The notes: generated from the sequence alone by a model not told the origin. A stretch of 64,000 nucleotides of DNA from Tomitella gaofuii (GCF_014126825.1 NZ_CP059900.1:4044954-4108953), one strand, 5' to 3'. Shown: positions 45,911 through 55,413, counted from the stretch's first letter. Program-made: numbers and translations.

Positions 45911-46967
45911 TCAGTCGACCATCGTGCCGACGAACGGCAGGATCACCCCGCACGGAACCGTCCGCGGATGCGCCGGGTCGAGCGCGTTGAGCACGAACGC
46001 CACTGTACGGGGCGACGCACCGATTCCGTCGTGCTCCGAATAGTCGGTATTGCAGCCGTCCTGCACCACTATGTTCGTGACCTGCTGCCCCGGAACCAGC
46101 CCGCTCGAGTAGTCGATGCCCCAGTTGTAGCGGGTCACGATGTTGGTGTACTCCACCCCCGGCGCGTAGGGGGTCCCTCCCGCGTTCAGCGCCTCGATGA
46201 CGTCGCTGCCAGTCATGACCTGCATGAAATACGGCATCTGGTCGTACACGGCTGCGCGCCACTGCGGAGGTATCCGATCCGCGTACCGTGCCGCCACGTC
46301 GCCGCCCGCCCCCTGCCACGTCGGCGCCAGGGAGACGATCTCGTGCACGCTGTCCGCCCCGTTCAGGACATTCGCGTAGTAGCCGGCGACGAGAGTCCCC
46401 TCGGCGTGCCCGAGCAGGTCCACCGTGCCGTCGCCGATGCCGGCCGCCGCCGCGCGCCGCGTGCCGGGCGCTTCCAGCACGCCGTCGACGAAGTCCGCCA
46501 GCTCGCCGGCGCTCACGGCGATCGGCGCCGTGCCGCCCAGCGGCTGCCCGTTGGATGCGAACCCCTTGCCCGGAACCACGCCGTACGTCACTGCGTACAC
46601 GCAGTAGCCCTCGTTGGCGAGGGCCGGCACGAACGTCGCCCAATTGGACTGCCGCGTGGCGCCGAGGTCGTGCAGAAGGATCACCGGACGCGGGTGGTCC
46701 TGCGTCGGCGCGCAGTCGTAGTCGTTGGAACCGGGCAGCGAGCCCCCCCGGATTCGCCAGCTCCGCCGCGACGCCCGCATAGAAGTTGTCCGGCACCGGC
46801 AACGGCGCCGCCACAGCGGGCGCGCCTGCACCGAACACCGACGCCGACACTCCGAGCGCTCCTATGCAGGCGCCGGCGAACCCCGTCCAGCAGGCACGCC
46901 ATGCTCTCGCCGCCGCGAATGACTCGCCCCTACTCCACAACTTTCTCCCCCTTGGCGTTCTCCCCAT
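45911..46967 (-). pseudogene. Secreted lipase/esterase (class 2 lipase-like), frameshifted and lacking the nucleophile Ser
   Basis: The N-terminus encodes a secretion signal (FAGACIGALGVSASVFGAGAPAVAA), from ATG 46967 or TTG 46940, the latter with GGGGGAG upstream. After ELANPGG the frame breaks in a run of seven C (46743-46749); one fewer base joins the signal to SLPGSNDYDCAPTQDHPRPVILLHDLGATRQSNW, the start of a mycobacterial-type triacylglycerol lipase/esterase. The elbow that should read GHSxG is GHAEGT: the nucleophile codon is GCC (Ala) at 46405-46403 instead of TCC. The acidic region and HDGIGASPRT remain. Two independent lesions suggest loss of lipase activity, though the shift could be an error or a slippage switch. 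A putative -10 (TAAATT) lies 6 nt before ATG 46967. Confidence 0.8.
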
Positions 46968-47125
46968 CGGCTGAATTTATCGCGGCGGGGCACGATGCGA
47001 ACCGGTTCGGCGGAATCGGCCACCCCTGTTCCCCGCCTCGAACCCGCGTCCCCGCCCCCGGCGCGCAATAATCGACGGTGTCGGCACCCACGCGTCGGCC
47101 CCGATGTGTCAGGTGAGGAGGCCCC

Positions 47126-48247
47126 TTGCTGGTCTACGTGCTCGCGCTCCTCACGGCCGTGGCCAATGCGTCCGCGTCGGTGCTGCAGCGCGCCGCCAAC
47201 CGCAAGCGGCCCGCCGACGAACTGTTCCATCCGCGTCTGATCATCCGGGTGCTGCGCGAGCCGCTGTGGTTCGCCGGCATCGCCGCGCTGATCATCAGCT
47301 TCTTCCTGCTCGCCGGGGCGCTGGGCAGCGGCCCGATCTCCATCGTCGAACCATTGGTGGTGCTCACGCTGCCGTTGACGCTGGTGATCGCCGACATCAC
47401 GTTCGGGCGGCACACCCGGCCCGCCGAGTGGGGCGCCGCAGCGGCCATCACCGTGGGCCTGGTGGGCGTGCTGTTCTTCCTCGCCCCCGAGGCCGGCCCC
47501 GGCGCGCTGATCCCCGTCGCCACCTGGGCCTGGGGCCTGGGCGCCGCCGCGGCGTGCATCGCCGTGCTCGTGGTGCTTGCCGCCCGCGCCGCCGTCGGGT
47601 CGATGGTCCGGCCGGCGCTGCTGGGCGTGGCCACGGGCATCGGTTTCGGCACCAACGCGGCACTGATCAAGGCGATGACGGCCGCGCTCGAACGCGGCGG
47701 CTGGGCGGGGCTGGCCACCACATGGCAGACCTACGGCGTCGTCGTGTGCGGCGCGTTGGCGTTCTTCCTGCTGCAGGCGGCGCTGGGGTCCGGCCCGCTC
47801 ATCGCCGCGCAGCCCGGGCTCACCGGCGCAGAGCCGATCGTGTCGATCCTGTGGGGCACGATCGTCTTCGGCGAGCAGGTGCGCGGAGGCCTGTTCTACA
47901 TCGGCACCGGTGTCTCGGCCGCGATCATGGCCGCCGGCATCATCGCACTCACCCGGGCGTTCGCGGCGGCCGTCGAGCCGGAGGGAATCGCCGCCGCGGT
48001 CTCGGACGACCGTTTCGCGACGCGCCGCCTGCACTCCGCGCCCAACCCGCACGGCGCCTTCGGGTTGGGCGACGACCTCTTCCGCGACGACGACCTGCTA
48101 CCGGACCACCAGCAGTTCCCCGATGCCGACCTCGCGGCGGACGACGAGCACGCGCCCGCGGTCCGCCCCGTCGGCGGAGACGAGGAGCCACGCGGGGTCC
48201 GGCGCGGCGCGGCCGGACGGCACCGGCCGGAACTCGAGCCGGACTGA
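47126..48247 (+). CDS. DMT-family membrane transporter (first of tandem paralogues)
   Basis: 373 residues from TTG 47126 with GTGAGGAG upstream. About nine to ten hydrophobic helices: MLVYVLALLTAVANASASVLQRAANRKRPADELF opens the protein, then LWFAGIAALIISFFLLAGAL, ISIVEPLVVLTLPLTLVI, and the second half with LLQAALGSGPLIAAQPGLTGAEPIVSILWG. The twofold repeat is that of the drug/metabolite transporter superfamily. A long acidic and Arg-rich C-terminal tail (about 300-373) is cytoplasmic. The next gene is a close paralogue. Substrate unknown. Confidence 0.85.
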   Translation: MLVYVLALLTAVANASASVLQRAANRKRPADELFHPRLIIRVLREPLWFAGIAALIISFFLLAGALGSGPISIVEPLVVLTLPLTLVIADITFGRHTRPAEWGAAAAITVGLVGVLFFLAPEAGPGALIPVATWAWGLGAAAACIAVLVVLAARAAVGSMVRPALLGVATGIGFGTNAALIKAMTAALERGGWAGLATTWQTYGVVVCGALAFFLLQAALGSGPLIAAQPGLTGAEPIVSILWGTIVFGEQVRGGLFYIGTGVSAAIMAAGIIALTRAFAAAVEPEGIAAAVSDDRFATRRLHSAPNPHGAFGLGDDLFRDDDLLPDHQQFPDADLAADDEHAPAVRPVGGDEEPRGVRRGAAGRHRPELEPD

Positions 48248-48265
48248 CCGCGCGGGGCCCGCACA

Positions 48266-49127
48266 GTGCTCGTCTACGTGCTCGCGATCCTCACCGCCGC
48301 GGTCAACGCGGCCGCATCGGTGCTCCAGCGCGCCGCCAACCGCAAGCGCCCCGCCGACGAACTGTTCCATCCGCGGTTGATCGCCCGCATCCTGCGCGAG
48401 CCGATGTGGTTCGCGGGGCTGGCGGCGATGATCGCCAGCTTCGTTCTCATGGCGGCGGCCCTGGCCAGCGGGCCGATCGTCGTCGTCGAACCGCTGCTCA
48501 TGCTGGACCTGCCGTTCACCCTGGTCATCGCGCGGGCGTTCTTCGGCCGCCGCACCCGGGCCGGCGAATGGCGGGCGGTCGCCGCGATCACCGTCGGCCT
48601 GGCCGCGCTGCTGTTCCTCCTGGCCCCGTCGGGCGGCGACGCGGCGCATGTGCCCGGCGCGCACCTGGCTGATCGGGCTCGGCGCGTCCGCCGGGCTCAT
48701 CGCCGTGTTCGCCGTGCTCGGCGGCCGCGCCCCCGTCGGTTCCCTGGCCCGGCCCGCGCTGCTGAGCCTGGCCGCCGGCACCGGCTTCGGCGTGACGACC
48801 GTGCTCACCAAGGCGTTCACCACCGACCTCGTCGACGGGGGCCTGGCCGGGGCCTTCGCCACATGGCACGTCTACGGGCTGCTGGCGGCGGGAGCGCTCG
48901 CGTTCTTCCTGCTGCAGGTCACCTTCGGCTCCGGCCCGCTCATCGCCGCCCAGCCGGGCCTGACGGGCACCGAGCCGGTGGTGGCGATGGTCTGGGGCGT
49001 GGTCGTGTTCGGCGAGCAGGTGCGCGGCGGCTGGTACGCGACGCTCGCCGTGCCGGCGGTGGCGCTCATCGCGGCCGGGGTCGCGGTGCTGGGCCGGTCG
49101 TTCGCCGCCGCCGGGTCGCGCGACTGA
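48266..49127 (+). pseudogene. DMT-family membrane transporter, second paralogue, frameshifted
   Basis: Starts at GTG 48266 with MLVYVLAILTAAVNAAASVLQRAANRKRPADELFHPRLIAR, nearly the same N-terminus as the gene before. The frame breaks around 48655-48663: after HVPG the paralogue-like continuation TWLIGLGASAGLIAVF is in the next frame and runs through SGPLIAAQPGLTGTEPVVAMVWG to the TGA at 49127. The 862-nt length is 3n+1; removing one G from GGCGCGCACC gives VPGATWLIG, matching the paralogue's PVATWAWG. It lacks the long C-terminal tail. Single extra base, real or error. Confidence 0.82.
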
Positions 49128-49864
49128 TCACGCCCCGGCCGCGTGCTCGCCGAGCGGCCCGACGCGCAGCCCCTGTGCGCGGCAGGCGCCGACGATGCGA
49201 GGCAACGCCGCCAGCGTCGCCCGCCAGGAGTCCGGCTGCGCGTAGGTGTCGGTGTCGTGCAGCAGGACCGTGGCGCCGCCGCGCAGCCCGGGTTCCACCA
49301 CGCGCAGCACGTCGCCGGCGGTGACGCCCGCCGTCCAGTCCTTCGCCCACGCCGACCACAGCACCGGGGTCAGGCGGGCGCGCCGCGCGGCCAGCGCCCC
49401 CTGCCCGGTGAGCACCCCGTAGGGCGGGCGGTACCAGCGCGGCGGGCGGCCCGTCACACCGTGATCAGGTCGCGGGCCGCCCGCAGTTCGGCGCCGACGG
49501 GGCCGGGCCGCAGCAGCTGGTTGCGGTGGCGCCACCCGTGGCAGGCGATCTCGTGGCCTCGTTCCGCCGCCGCGCGCGCCACCCGCGGATGGCTGCGCAC
49601 CTGTTCGCCGACACAGAAGAACGTGGCGCGCACGCCCACCCGGTCGAGCGCGTCGAGGAAGTACGGAGTGGACGCCGCGTCGGGGCCGTCGTCGAAGGTC
49701 AGCGCCAGGTGGTCGGCGGCGCCGGGCCCGCACAGCGACGGCGCGCACACCCTGCGCACCGGAGGCAGCCACGTGCCCGCGGGCAGGATGTGCGCGGCCG
49801 CCGCCGTGCTGAGTCCGGCGCCGAGCATCCGCCGGACGCCCCGCGCTCCGGCCATGCGCCCCAT
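49128..49864 (-). pseudogene. Secreted polysaccharide deacetylase (NodB), frameshifted
   Basis: N-terminal signal-like segment (GVRRMLGAGLSTAAAAHIL), then motif 1 LTFDDGPDA, motif 2 HEIACHGWRH, and, in the next frame after a break near 49449-49460, motif 3 WYRPPYGVLT and motif 5 VLLHDTDTY. All NodB catalytic motifs exist, but ITV runs into TGA; the 737-nt length is 3n+2. Deleting GT of GTGTG or adding one base would restore TGRPPRWYRPPYG. Family enzymes remove acetyl groups from cell-wall polysaccharides. It abuts the convergent transporter gene with no spacer. Confidence 0.82.
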
Positions 49865-49887
49865 ACCCGAAGCCTAGGCTGGAAGGC

Positions 49888-50996
49888 ATGCAGGGGCAGC
49901 GGATTCTGCTGGTCTCGGCGGGCATGGGCGCCGGGCACGACCAGTGCGCCCGCGAGCTGGCCCGCCGTTTCGCCGAGCGCGGCGCCGAGGTCCGCGTCGT
50001 CGACCTGCTCGCCCTGCTTCCGCTGCGCCTGGGGCCCGCGCTGCGCGGGTTCTACGGCGGGATGCTCGCGCACGCGCCGTGGCTGTATTCGGTGATCTAC
50101 CGGGTGTTCATGGCGACGATGGGGGCGCCGGGGCCCGGCCGGCAGCGGCACGGCCGCCACGGTCGCGCCCGCTCGCCCGGCTGGGCGCCCGCGCGCTCGC
50201 ACCGGTCGTGCGCGATTTCGCGCCCACCGCCGTCGTCTCCACGTTCCACCTGGCCGGCCAGGCGGTGGGCGAGCTGCGCCGCCGCGGCGTCACCGACGCG
50301 CCGTCGATCGTCGTGATCACCGAGATGGTGGCGCACGCGATGTGGCTCGGCGGCGGGGCCGACCTGTACTGCTGCATCTCGGAGCCCATCGCCCGGCGGG
50401 TGCGCACGGCGACGGGGGCGGACGCGATCGGCCCCGGTCCCCTCGTCGACCCGCGGTTCCGTCGCGATCCAGACGCGCGCCGGACCGCCCTCGCGGCCGG
50501 GGATGACGCCACCGTGCTGGTCTCCACCGGGTCGTGGGGCATGGGCGACATCCTCGAGACTGTGGCTGCCCTGGCCGCCGCCCCCGGGGTCCGGCCGGTG
50601 GCGCTGTGCGGGCGCAACGCGCGGCTGCGCCGACGGGTCGCCGCCGTTCCGGGCGCGACGGCGCTGGGCTGGCGCGACGACATGCCCGCGCTGCTCGCCG
50701 GCGCGGCGGTCGTCGTCGACAACGCGGGCGGGTCGATGTGCATGGAGGCCCTCGCCGCGGGCGTCCCCGTCGTCGAATACCGCCCCATCGCCGGCCACGG
50801 CGTGCCGGTGGCGCGCGCCCTCGTCGGGCACGGCCTGGTCACGGGTGTCGCCGACGCGGCCGCGCTGGTCCGGGCGGTCGACGTCCTGCGCCGGCCCGGA
50901 CCGCGCCGCTCCGTCCAGGTCGAGCACGGCTCCGCGCTGTTCCACGCCGACCCCGCCGCGGAGATCGCCCGGTGGCTGGAGCAGCACCGCGGCTGA
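49888..50996 (+). pseudogene. UDP-sugar glycosyltransferase (MurG/MGDG-synthase-like), frameshifted
   Basis: The N-terminal domain ILLVSAGMGAGHDQCARELARRF, AEVRVVDLLALL and RGFYGGMLAHAPWLYSVIYRVFM is clear and resembles monogalactosyl diacylglycerol synthase-type proteins. Between about 50130 and 50185 the frame shifts (length 3n+2) and the rest resumes as LAPVVRDFAPTAVVSTFHLAGQAVGEL, then VLVSTGSWGMGDILE and NAGGSMCMEALAAGVPVVEYRPIAGHG, the donor-binding domain. It probably glycosylated a lipid or polyprenyl carrier. It is divergent from the deacetylase, 23 nt away. Confidence 0.8.
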
Positions 50997-51038
50997 CGGC
51001 CGCGCCACCCCTGCGTCCGGCGGTCCGCGCATGCACGA

Positions 51039-51066
51039 TTGACTGACACTCACAGTTACGTATACC
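51039..51066 (+). promoter_or_regulatory. Promoter/operator of the drug-exporter operon
   Basis: TTGACT (51039-51044), 16 nt, TATACC (51061-51066), a good promoter 60 nt before the MFS gene. Between them ACTG-N7-CAGT is a short inverted repeat, a plausible operator for the TetR protein encoded at the end of the operon. Confidence 0.5.
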
Positions 51067-51126
51067 GTTCGTTCTACTTCGTCGCGTGCATCCGCCGCGA
51101 CGACGCCGAACCCCGAGGAGACGGGC

Positions 51127-52860
51127 ATGAGCGTCCTCACCGCACCCCGGAGCACGCCGCCGCACGGTGGCGCACCGTCGGAGACGACGAGCCTCCCGCG
51201 CCGCGCCGCGATCCTCGTCGTCGTCTGCCTGGCCGAGCTGCTGGTGCTGCTCGACAACACCGTCGTCAACGTCGCCCTGCCGTCGATGGGGGTGAGCCTC
51301 GGAGCCGACTTCGCCGGCCTACAGTGGATCGTCGACGCCTACACGCTCACCTTCGCCGGATTCCTGCTGGCCTGCGGGCACCTCGGCGACAGGTATGGCC
51401 GGCGCCGGGTGATGATGATCGGCCTGGCCGGGGTGGCGGTGATGTCGGTCGGCGGCGCGCTGGCGACCGGCGTCGGCATGGTCGTCGCCGCGCGCGCCGC
51501 GATGGGCGTGTTCGCCGCCGCCGTGTTCCCCGCGACCCTGGCGATACTCACCGCCACGTTCACGTCGCCGAAGGCGCGCGGCGCGGCGATCGCCGTGTGG
51601 ACGGCCATGGCCGGGTTCGCCGTCGCCATCGGCCCCACGGCGGGCGGGTGGCTGCTCGAACACTTCTCGTGGCACTCGGTGTTCTGGATGAACGTGCCCA
51701 TCGCGCTCGCCGTCCTCGCCGCGGCGGCGCTGGTGCTTCCCGAGTCGCGGACCCAGGCGCACGGGCGGCTCGACGTGCCCGGGCTCGTCCTGTCGCTCGC
51801 GGGCATCGCCACCCTCGTGTGGTCGATCATCGAGGGCCCGCGCAACGGCTGGCTCTCGCCGATCACACTGGGCGCCCTGGCCGGCGCGGTGGCGCTGCTC
51901 GCGGCGTTCGTGTGGCGCGAGATCCGCGCGCAGAACCCGGTCTTCGACGTCACGCTGTTCCGCAACCGCCGGTTCTCGCTGCCCGCGCTGTCGATCACCG
52001 TCGCCTATTTCTCGATGTTCGGGTTCCTGTTCCTCATCACCCAGTACTTCCAGGGCATCCAGGAGTACTCGCCGCTGGAGTTCGGCATCCGCTCGCTGCC
52101 GTTCGCGGCGGCGGTGCTCATCGCCGCGCCCGCCGCGACCATGCTGGCCCTGCGCATCGGCACCACCGCCGTGCTCATCGGCGGGTTCGTCCTCCTCGCC
52201 GCCGGCATGGGGCTCGCCGGGCAGGTCACCGTCGACTCGCCCTACGCCGGCATCGTGCTCATCTCGATGATCCTCATGGGCCTGGGACTGGCCGTGGTCC
52301 AGGGCCCGGCCACCGAGTCGGTCATGGCGTCGGTGACCGCCGACGAAGCGGGCGCCGGATCCGCCGTCAACGACACCACCCGCGAGATCGGCGGCGCGCT
52401 GGGCGTCGCGGTGCTCGGATCCATCGTCGCGTCCACCTACACCGCCACAGTGACACCGCTGGTGGACCGGATCCCGGACACCATGATGGACCCGCAGCAG
52501 AAGGAGTACGCCCGGCAGTCGGTCCTGACCGTCCTGGAGATCCGGCAGCACGACGTGCCGTCGCTGTTCTCCGGCACCAAAGACCAGCTGATCCTCACCA
52601 TGAAGTCCGCCGCGCTGGACGGATTCCAGATCGCCTCCTACGCCACCGTGGGTCTGGCGGTGCTGTGCGCGATCGTCGTCGCCGTGCTGTTGCCGTGGCG
52701 GCGCCCCGAGGGCGGCTCCGTCCTGCTCGGCTGGATGGCCGCCCCGTCCCCCGATGCGGACGCCGGCGGCGTGCCGGACGCGCCGGCCGAGACCGAGGGC
52801 GGCGTGCACACCGCCGATACCGGCGCGCCACGGCCGGACCTGGAACGATCGGACCCATGA
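51127..52860 (+). CDS. MFS drug exporter, DHA2 (EmrB/QacA) family, 14 TM
   Basis: 577 residues. Motif D1 LDNTVVNVALPSM in helix 1, motif A GHLGDRYGRRRVM, motif C GWLLEHFSWHSVFWMNVPI and about 14 helices, then an acidic cytoplasmic tail rich in Asp and Ala. This family exports drugs, dyes and lipids with protons. It is transcribed with a TetR gene whose ATG overlaps its TGA (52857-52860), so induction by a drug ligand and derepression of the operon is likely. Confidence 0.93.
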   Translation: MSVLTAPRSTPPHGGAPSETTSLPRRAAILVVVCLAELLVLLDNTVVNVALPSMGVSLGADFAGLQWIVDAYTLTFAGFLLACGHLGDRYGRRRVMMIGLAGVAVMSVGGALATGVGMVVAARAAMGVFAAAVFPATLAILTATFTSPKARGAAIAVWTAMAGFAVAIGPTAGGWLLEHFSWHSVFWMNVPIALAVLAAAALVLPESRTQAHGRLDVPGLVLSLAGIATLVWSIIEGPRNGWLSPITLGALAGAVALLAAFVWREIRAQNPVFDVTLFRNRRFSLPALSITVAYFSMFGFLFLITQYFQGIQEYSPLEFGIRSLPFAAAVLIAAPAATMLALRIGTTAVLIGGFVLLAAGMGLAGQVTVDSPYAGIVLISMILMGLGLAVVQGPATESVMASVTADEAGAGSAVNDTTREIGGALGVAVLGSIVASTYTATVTPLVDRIPDTMMDPQQKEYARQSVLTVLEIRQHDVPSLFSGTKDQLILTMKSAALDGFQIASYATVGLAVLCAIVVAVLLPWRRPEGGSVLLGWMAAPSPDADAGGVPDAPAETEGGVHTADTGAPRPDLERSDP

Positions 52861-53423
52861 CGGAATCCGTACGTGAGCGCCTGATCGGCAGCACCGTCGA
52901 GCTCATGCAGCGGCATGGTGTGGCGGGCACGTCGATCTCGGAGCTCCTCACACACAGCGGCGTCTCCCGCCGATCCGTCTACCTGCACTTTCCCGGCGGC
53001 AAAAACGAACTGATCGCCGCATCGGTGTCCGAGTCCGGCGACGCGATGGCGTCGATGATCGAGGAGCTCGTCGCAAGCATGCCGCCCGGCGACGCCCTGA
53101 GCGCGTTCATCGGTTTCTGGAAGAAACTGCTCGAGGGCTCGAGCTTCATCGCGGGCTGTCCCATCGCCGCCGCCGCATACGGGGGGCAGGACGCACCCGA
53201 GGCACGTGCGCAGGCCGACGCGGTGTTCTCGCACTGGCGCCGGCTCATCGCACCCCGTCTCGCCGCGCACGGCATGGACGCGGCGGCGGCCGCCGCGATG
53301 GCGACCACCGTCGTCGCGGCAGTCGAGGGCGCGGTGATGCTGTGCCTCGCGGCGCGCGACACCGCCCCGCTCGACCACGTCCATACGCAGCTCACCACGC
53401 TGCTGGCGGCGCAGACCGGCTGA
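52857..53423 (+). CDS. TetR family regulator of the drug exporter
   Basis: 188 residues from ATG 52857. HTH: RLIGSTVELMQRHGVAGTSISELLTHSGVSRRSVYLHFPGGKNELI (helices about 7-50). The YLHFPGGKNEL motif is typical of the QacR/LfrR-like branch of repressors that control linked multidrug exporters. ATGA overlap with the exporter gene gives co-expression. Ligand unknown. Confidence 0.9.
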   Translation: MTESVRERLIGSTVELMQRHGVAGTSISELLTHSGVSRRSVYLHFPGGKNELIAASVSESGDAMASMIEELVASMPPGDALSAFIGFWKKLLEGSSFIAGCPIAAAAYGGQDAPEARAQADAVFSHWRRLIAPRLAAHGMDAAAAAAMATTVVAAVEGAVMLCLAARDTAPLDHVHTQLTTLLAAQTG

Positions 53424-53463
53424 CGGACCCCCCGTTCCCGTCGCCACCGCCTACTCTTGCCTC

Positions 53464-54621
53464 GTGGATCCCGCCGACTACCAGCCGCCCCTCACCGTGT
53501 GGGGGCACGTCTGGCGGACCCTGCTGGCGATGGCGATCGCCGGGGCCGCCTGGTCGGCGATAGCCGGATGGCAGTGGGACCACGCGCGGTGGTGGTTCTT
53601 CCTCGACCTCGGCCTGGGGTTGGGGTTGATCGTCCTCAGCTTCGCCCGCCGCCGGTTCCCGGTTTCCGTCGCCGCGGTCACCGCCGTGCTCTCCGCCGCC
53701 TCCGCGTCCGCCGGCGGGGCGGCGACGCTCACGCTCGCATCCTTGTCCACCCGACGCCGGTGGCGCGAGATCCTGCCGGTCGCCGTGCTGTCGCTCGCCG
53801 CCGCGATCGTCGTGGAATACGCGGACCCCACCTCTGTGGACGACTGGCGCGTCATCGTCCCCCTGTCTGTCGCCTTCGTCGGCATCACCGTGGCCTTCGG
53901 CCTGTACATCGGCTCGCGCCGCGAACTGCTCGCCACCCTCCGCGAGCGGGCCGAGCGCGCCGAGACGGAGCAGTCGCTGCGCGTGCGCCAGGCCCGCATC
54001 GCCGAGCGGGCGCGGATCGCCCGCGAGATGCACGACGTTCTGGCCCACCGGATCTCCCTGCTCACCCTGCATGCGGGCGCGCTGGCCTACCGGGAGGACC
54101 TCGACTCGCACGAGGTGCGCAAGGCGGCGGGCATCATCCAGGACACCTCGCACCAGGCGCTCGTCGAGCTGCGCGAGGTGCTGGGCGTGCTGCGGGAGGG
54201 CCCCGGCGACGCACTCCCCGAGCTGCCGCAGCCCGACGCCGACGACCTGCCGGAGCTCATCGCGGAGGCGCGTGCCGCCGGGCTGCGCATCCACTACGAG
54301 GACGCACACTGGCCCAGCGCCATCCCCATCGCGACCGGGCGCACGCTCTACCGGATCGCCCAGGAGGGGATCACCAACGCCCGCAAGCACGCCCGCGACA
54401 CCCTCGTCACCGTCGTGCTCACCGGGTCCCCGCGCGACGGGCTCACCCTTCGGCTGGACAATCCGCTGCGCGTCGGCACCGATCCGCACCGGGCGCCCGA
54501 GTCGGGCCTGGGCCTGGTGGGCATCGCCGAGCGCGTCGAGCTGGCCGGCGGGCGCCTGACGCACTCGGTCACCCCCGCACGGCGCTTCGTCCTCGAAGCC
54601 TGGCTACCGTGGCCGTCATGA
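53464..54621 (+). CDS. Sensor histidine kinase (NarL-type, HisKA_3)
   Basis: 385 residues from GTG 53464. Four to five N-terminal membrane helices with short loops, a coiled-coil linker (LATLRERAERAETEQSL), then the HisKA_3 box REMHDVLAHRISL with His190, and the ATPase domain with GRTLYRIAQEGITNARKHA and GLGLVGIAERVELAGG. It lacks an obvious extracellular sensing domain, so it probably senses the membrane state, as do many actinobacterial kinases of this group (DesK-like). It overlaps the response regulator gene by ATGA. Confidence 0.93.
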   Translation: MDPADYQPPLTVWGHVWRTLLAMAIAGAAWSAIAGWQWDHARWWFFLDLGLGLGLIVLSFARRRFPVSVAAVTAVLSAASASAGGAATLTLASLSTRRRWREILPVAVLSLAAAIVVEYADPTSVDDWRVIVPLSVAFVGITVAFGLYIGSRRELLATLRERAERAETEQSLRVRQARIAERARIAREMHDVLAHRISLLTLHAGALAYREDLDSHEVRKAAGIIQDTSHQALVELREVLGVLREGPGDALPELPQPDADDLPELIAEARAAGLRIHYEDAHWPSAIPIATGRTLYRIAQEGITNARKHARDTLVTVVLTGSPRDGLTLRLDNPLRVGTDPHRAPESGLGLVGIAERVELAGGRLTHSVTPARRFVLEAWLPWPS

Positions 54622-55286
54622 CGATCCGCGTGCTCATCGCCGACGACGACGCCCTGGTGCGGGCCGGGCTCGCGATGATCCTGGGCGGGGTGGGTGACCT
54701 GGCCGTGGTGGGCGAAGCCGACGACGGCGCCCACGCCTGCCGGGTCATCGAGGAATCCGCGGCCGGCGCCGAGCCCGTGGATGTGGTGCTCATGGACATC
54801 CGCATGCCGGTGCTCGACGGGATCTCCGCCACCGCGCGCATCGCGACGATGCCGCGGCCGCCGAAGGTGATCGTGCTGACCACCTTCGACGCCGACGACT
54901 ACGTGGTGCGCGCCCTCGCCGCCGGCGCGCACGGATTCCTGCTCAAGGACACCGCGCCGCCCGCGATCGTCGACGCGGTGCGCAAGGTGCACGTCGGCGA
55001 GCCGATGCTCTCACCCACCGTCACCGCCCGGCTGATCCGACAGGTCGCCGACTCCGCACCCGACGGCCGTGCGCTGGCGGCCCGTGAACGGGCCGCCGCG
55101 CTCACCGGCCGGGAGCGGGACGTCGCGATCGCCGTGGGGCACGGACACTCCAACGCAGAGATCGCCGAGAACCTGCACATGAGCCTGGCCACGGTGAAGG
55201 CGCACATCGCGCACTGCTTCACCAAGCTGGAGGCCACCAACCGGGTGCAGGTGGCCATCACCATGCACGACGCGGGGCTGTTGTAG
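54618..55286 (+). CDS. Response regulator, NarL/FixJ family
   Basis: 222 residues from ATG 54618. Receiver domain with acidic pair in VLIADDDALVRAGL, phospho-acceptor Asp60 in VVLMDIRMPVLDG, and Lys in GFLLKDT; C-terminal LuxR-type HTH with LTGRERDVAIAVGHGHSNAEIAENLHMSLATVKAHI. It binds DNA after phosphorylation by the partner kinase upstream. A 14-bp tandem repeat begins 7 nt after its stop. Confidence 0.95.
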   Translation: MTIRVLIADDDALVRAGLAMILGGVGDLAVVGEADDGAHACRVIEESAAGAEPVDVVLMDIRMPVLDGISATARIATMPRPPKVIVLTTFDADDYVVRALAAGAHGFLLKDTAPPAIVDAVRKVHVGEPMLSPTVTARLIRQVADSAPDGRALAARERAAALTGRERDVAIAVGHGHSNAEIAENLHMSLATVKAHIAHCFTKLEATNRVQVAITMHDAGLL

Positions 55287-55292
55287 CGGGCG

Positions 55293-55403
55293 GTGTCGCG
55301 GCGGGGTTGTCGTGGCGGGGTTGTCGTGGCGGGGTTGTCGTGGCGGGGTTGTCGCGGCGGGGTTGTCGCGGCGGGGTTGTCGCGGCGGGGTTGTCGCGGC
55401 GGG
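55293..55403. repeat. Minisatellite: eight tandem 14-bp units
   Basis: Consensus TTGTCGYGGCGGGG with unit starts at 55293 (degenerate), 55307, 55321, 55335, 55349, 55363, 55377 and 55391 (truncated). Three consecutive copies carry T and the others C at the variable position, so blocks of units have duplicated. It lies just after the response regulator stop, in front of a palindromic element. Confidence 0.95.
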
Positions 55404-55413
55404 CCCTCGCCCT

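Noticed and set aside
55293-55403. CRISPR array
   Set aside because: The units are contiguous 14-mers with no spacers and no cas genes nearby.
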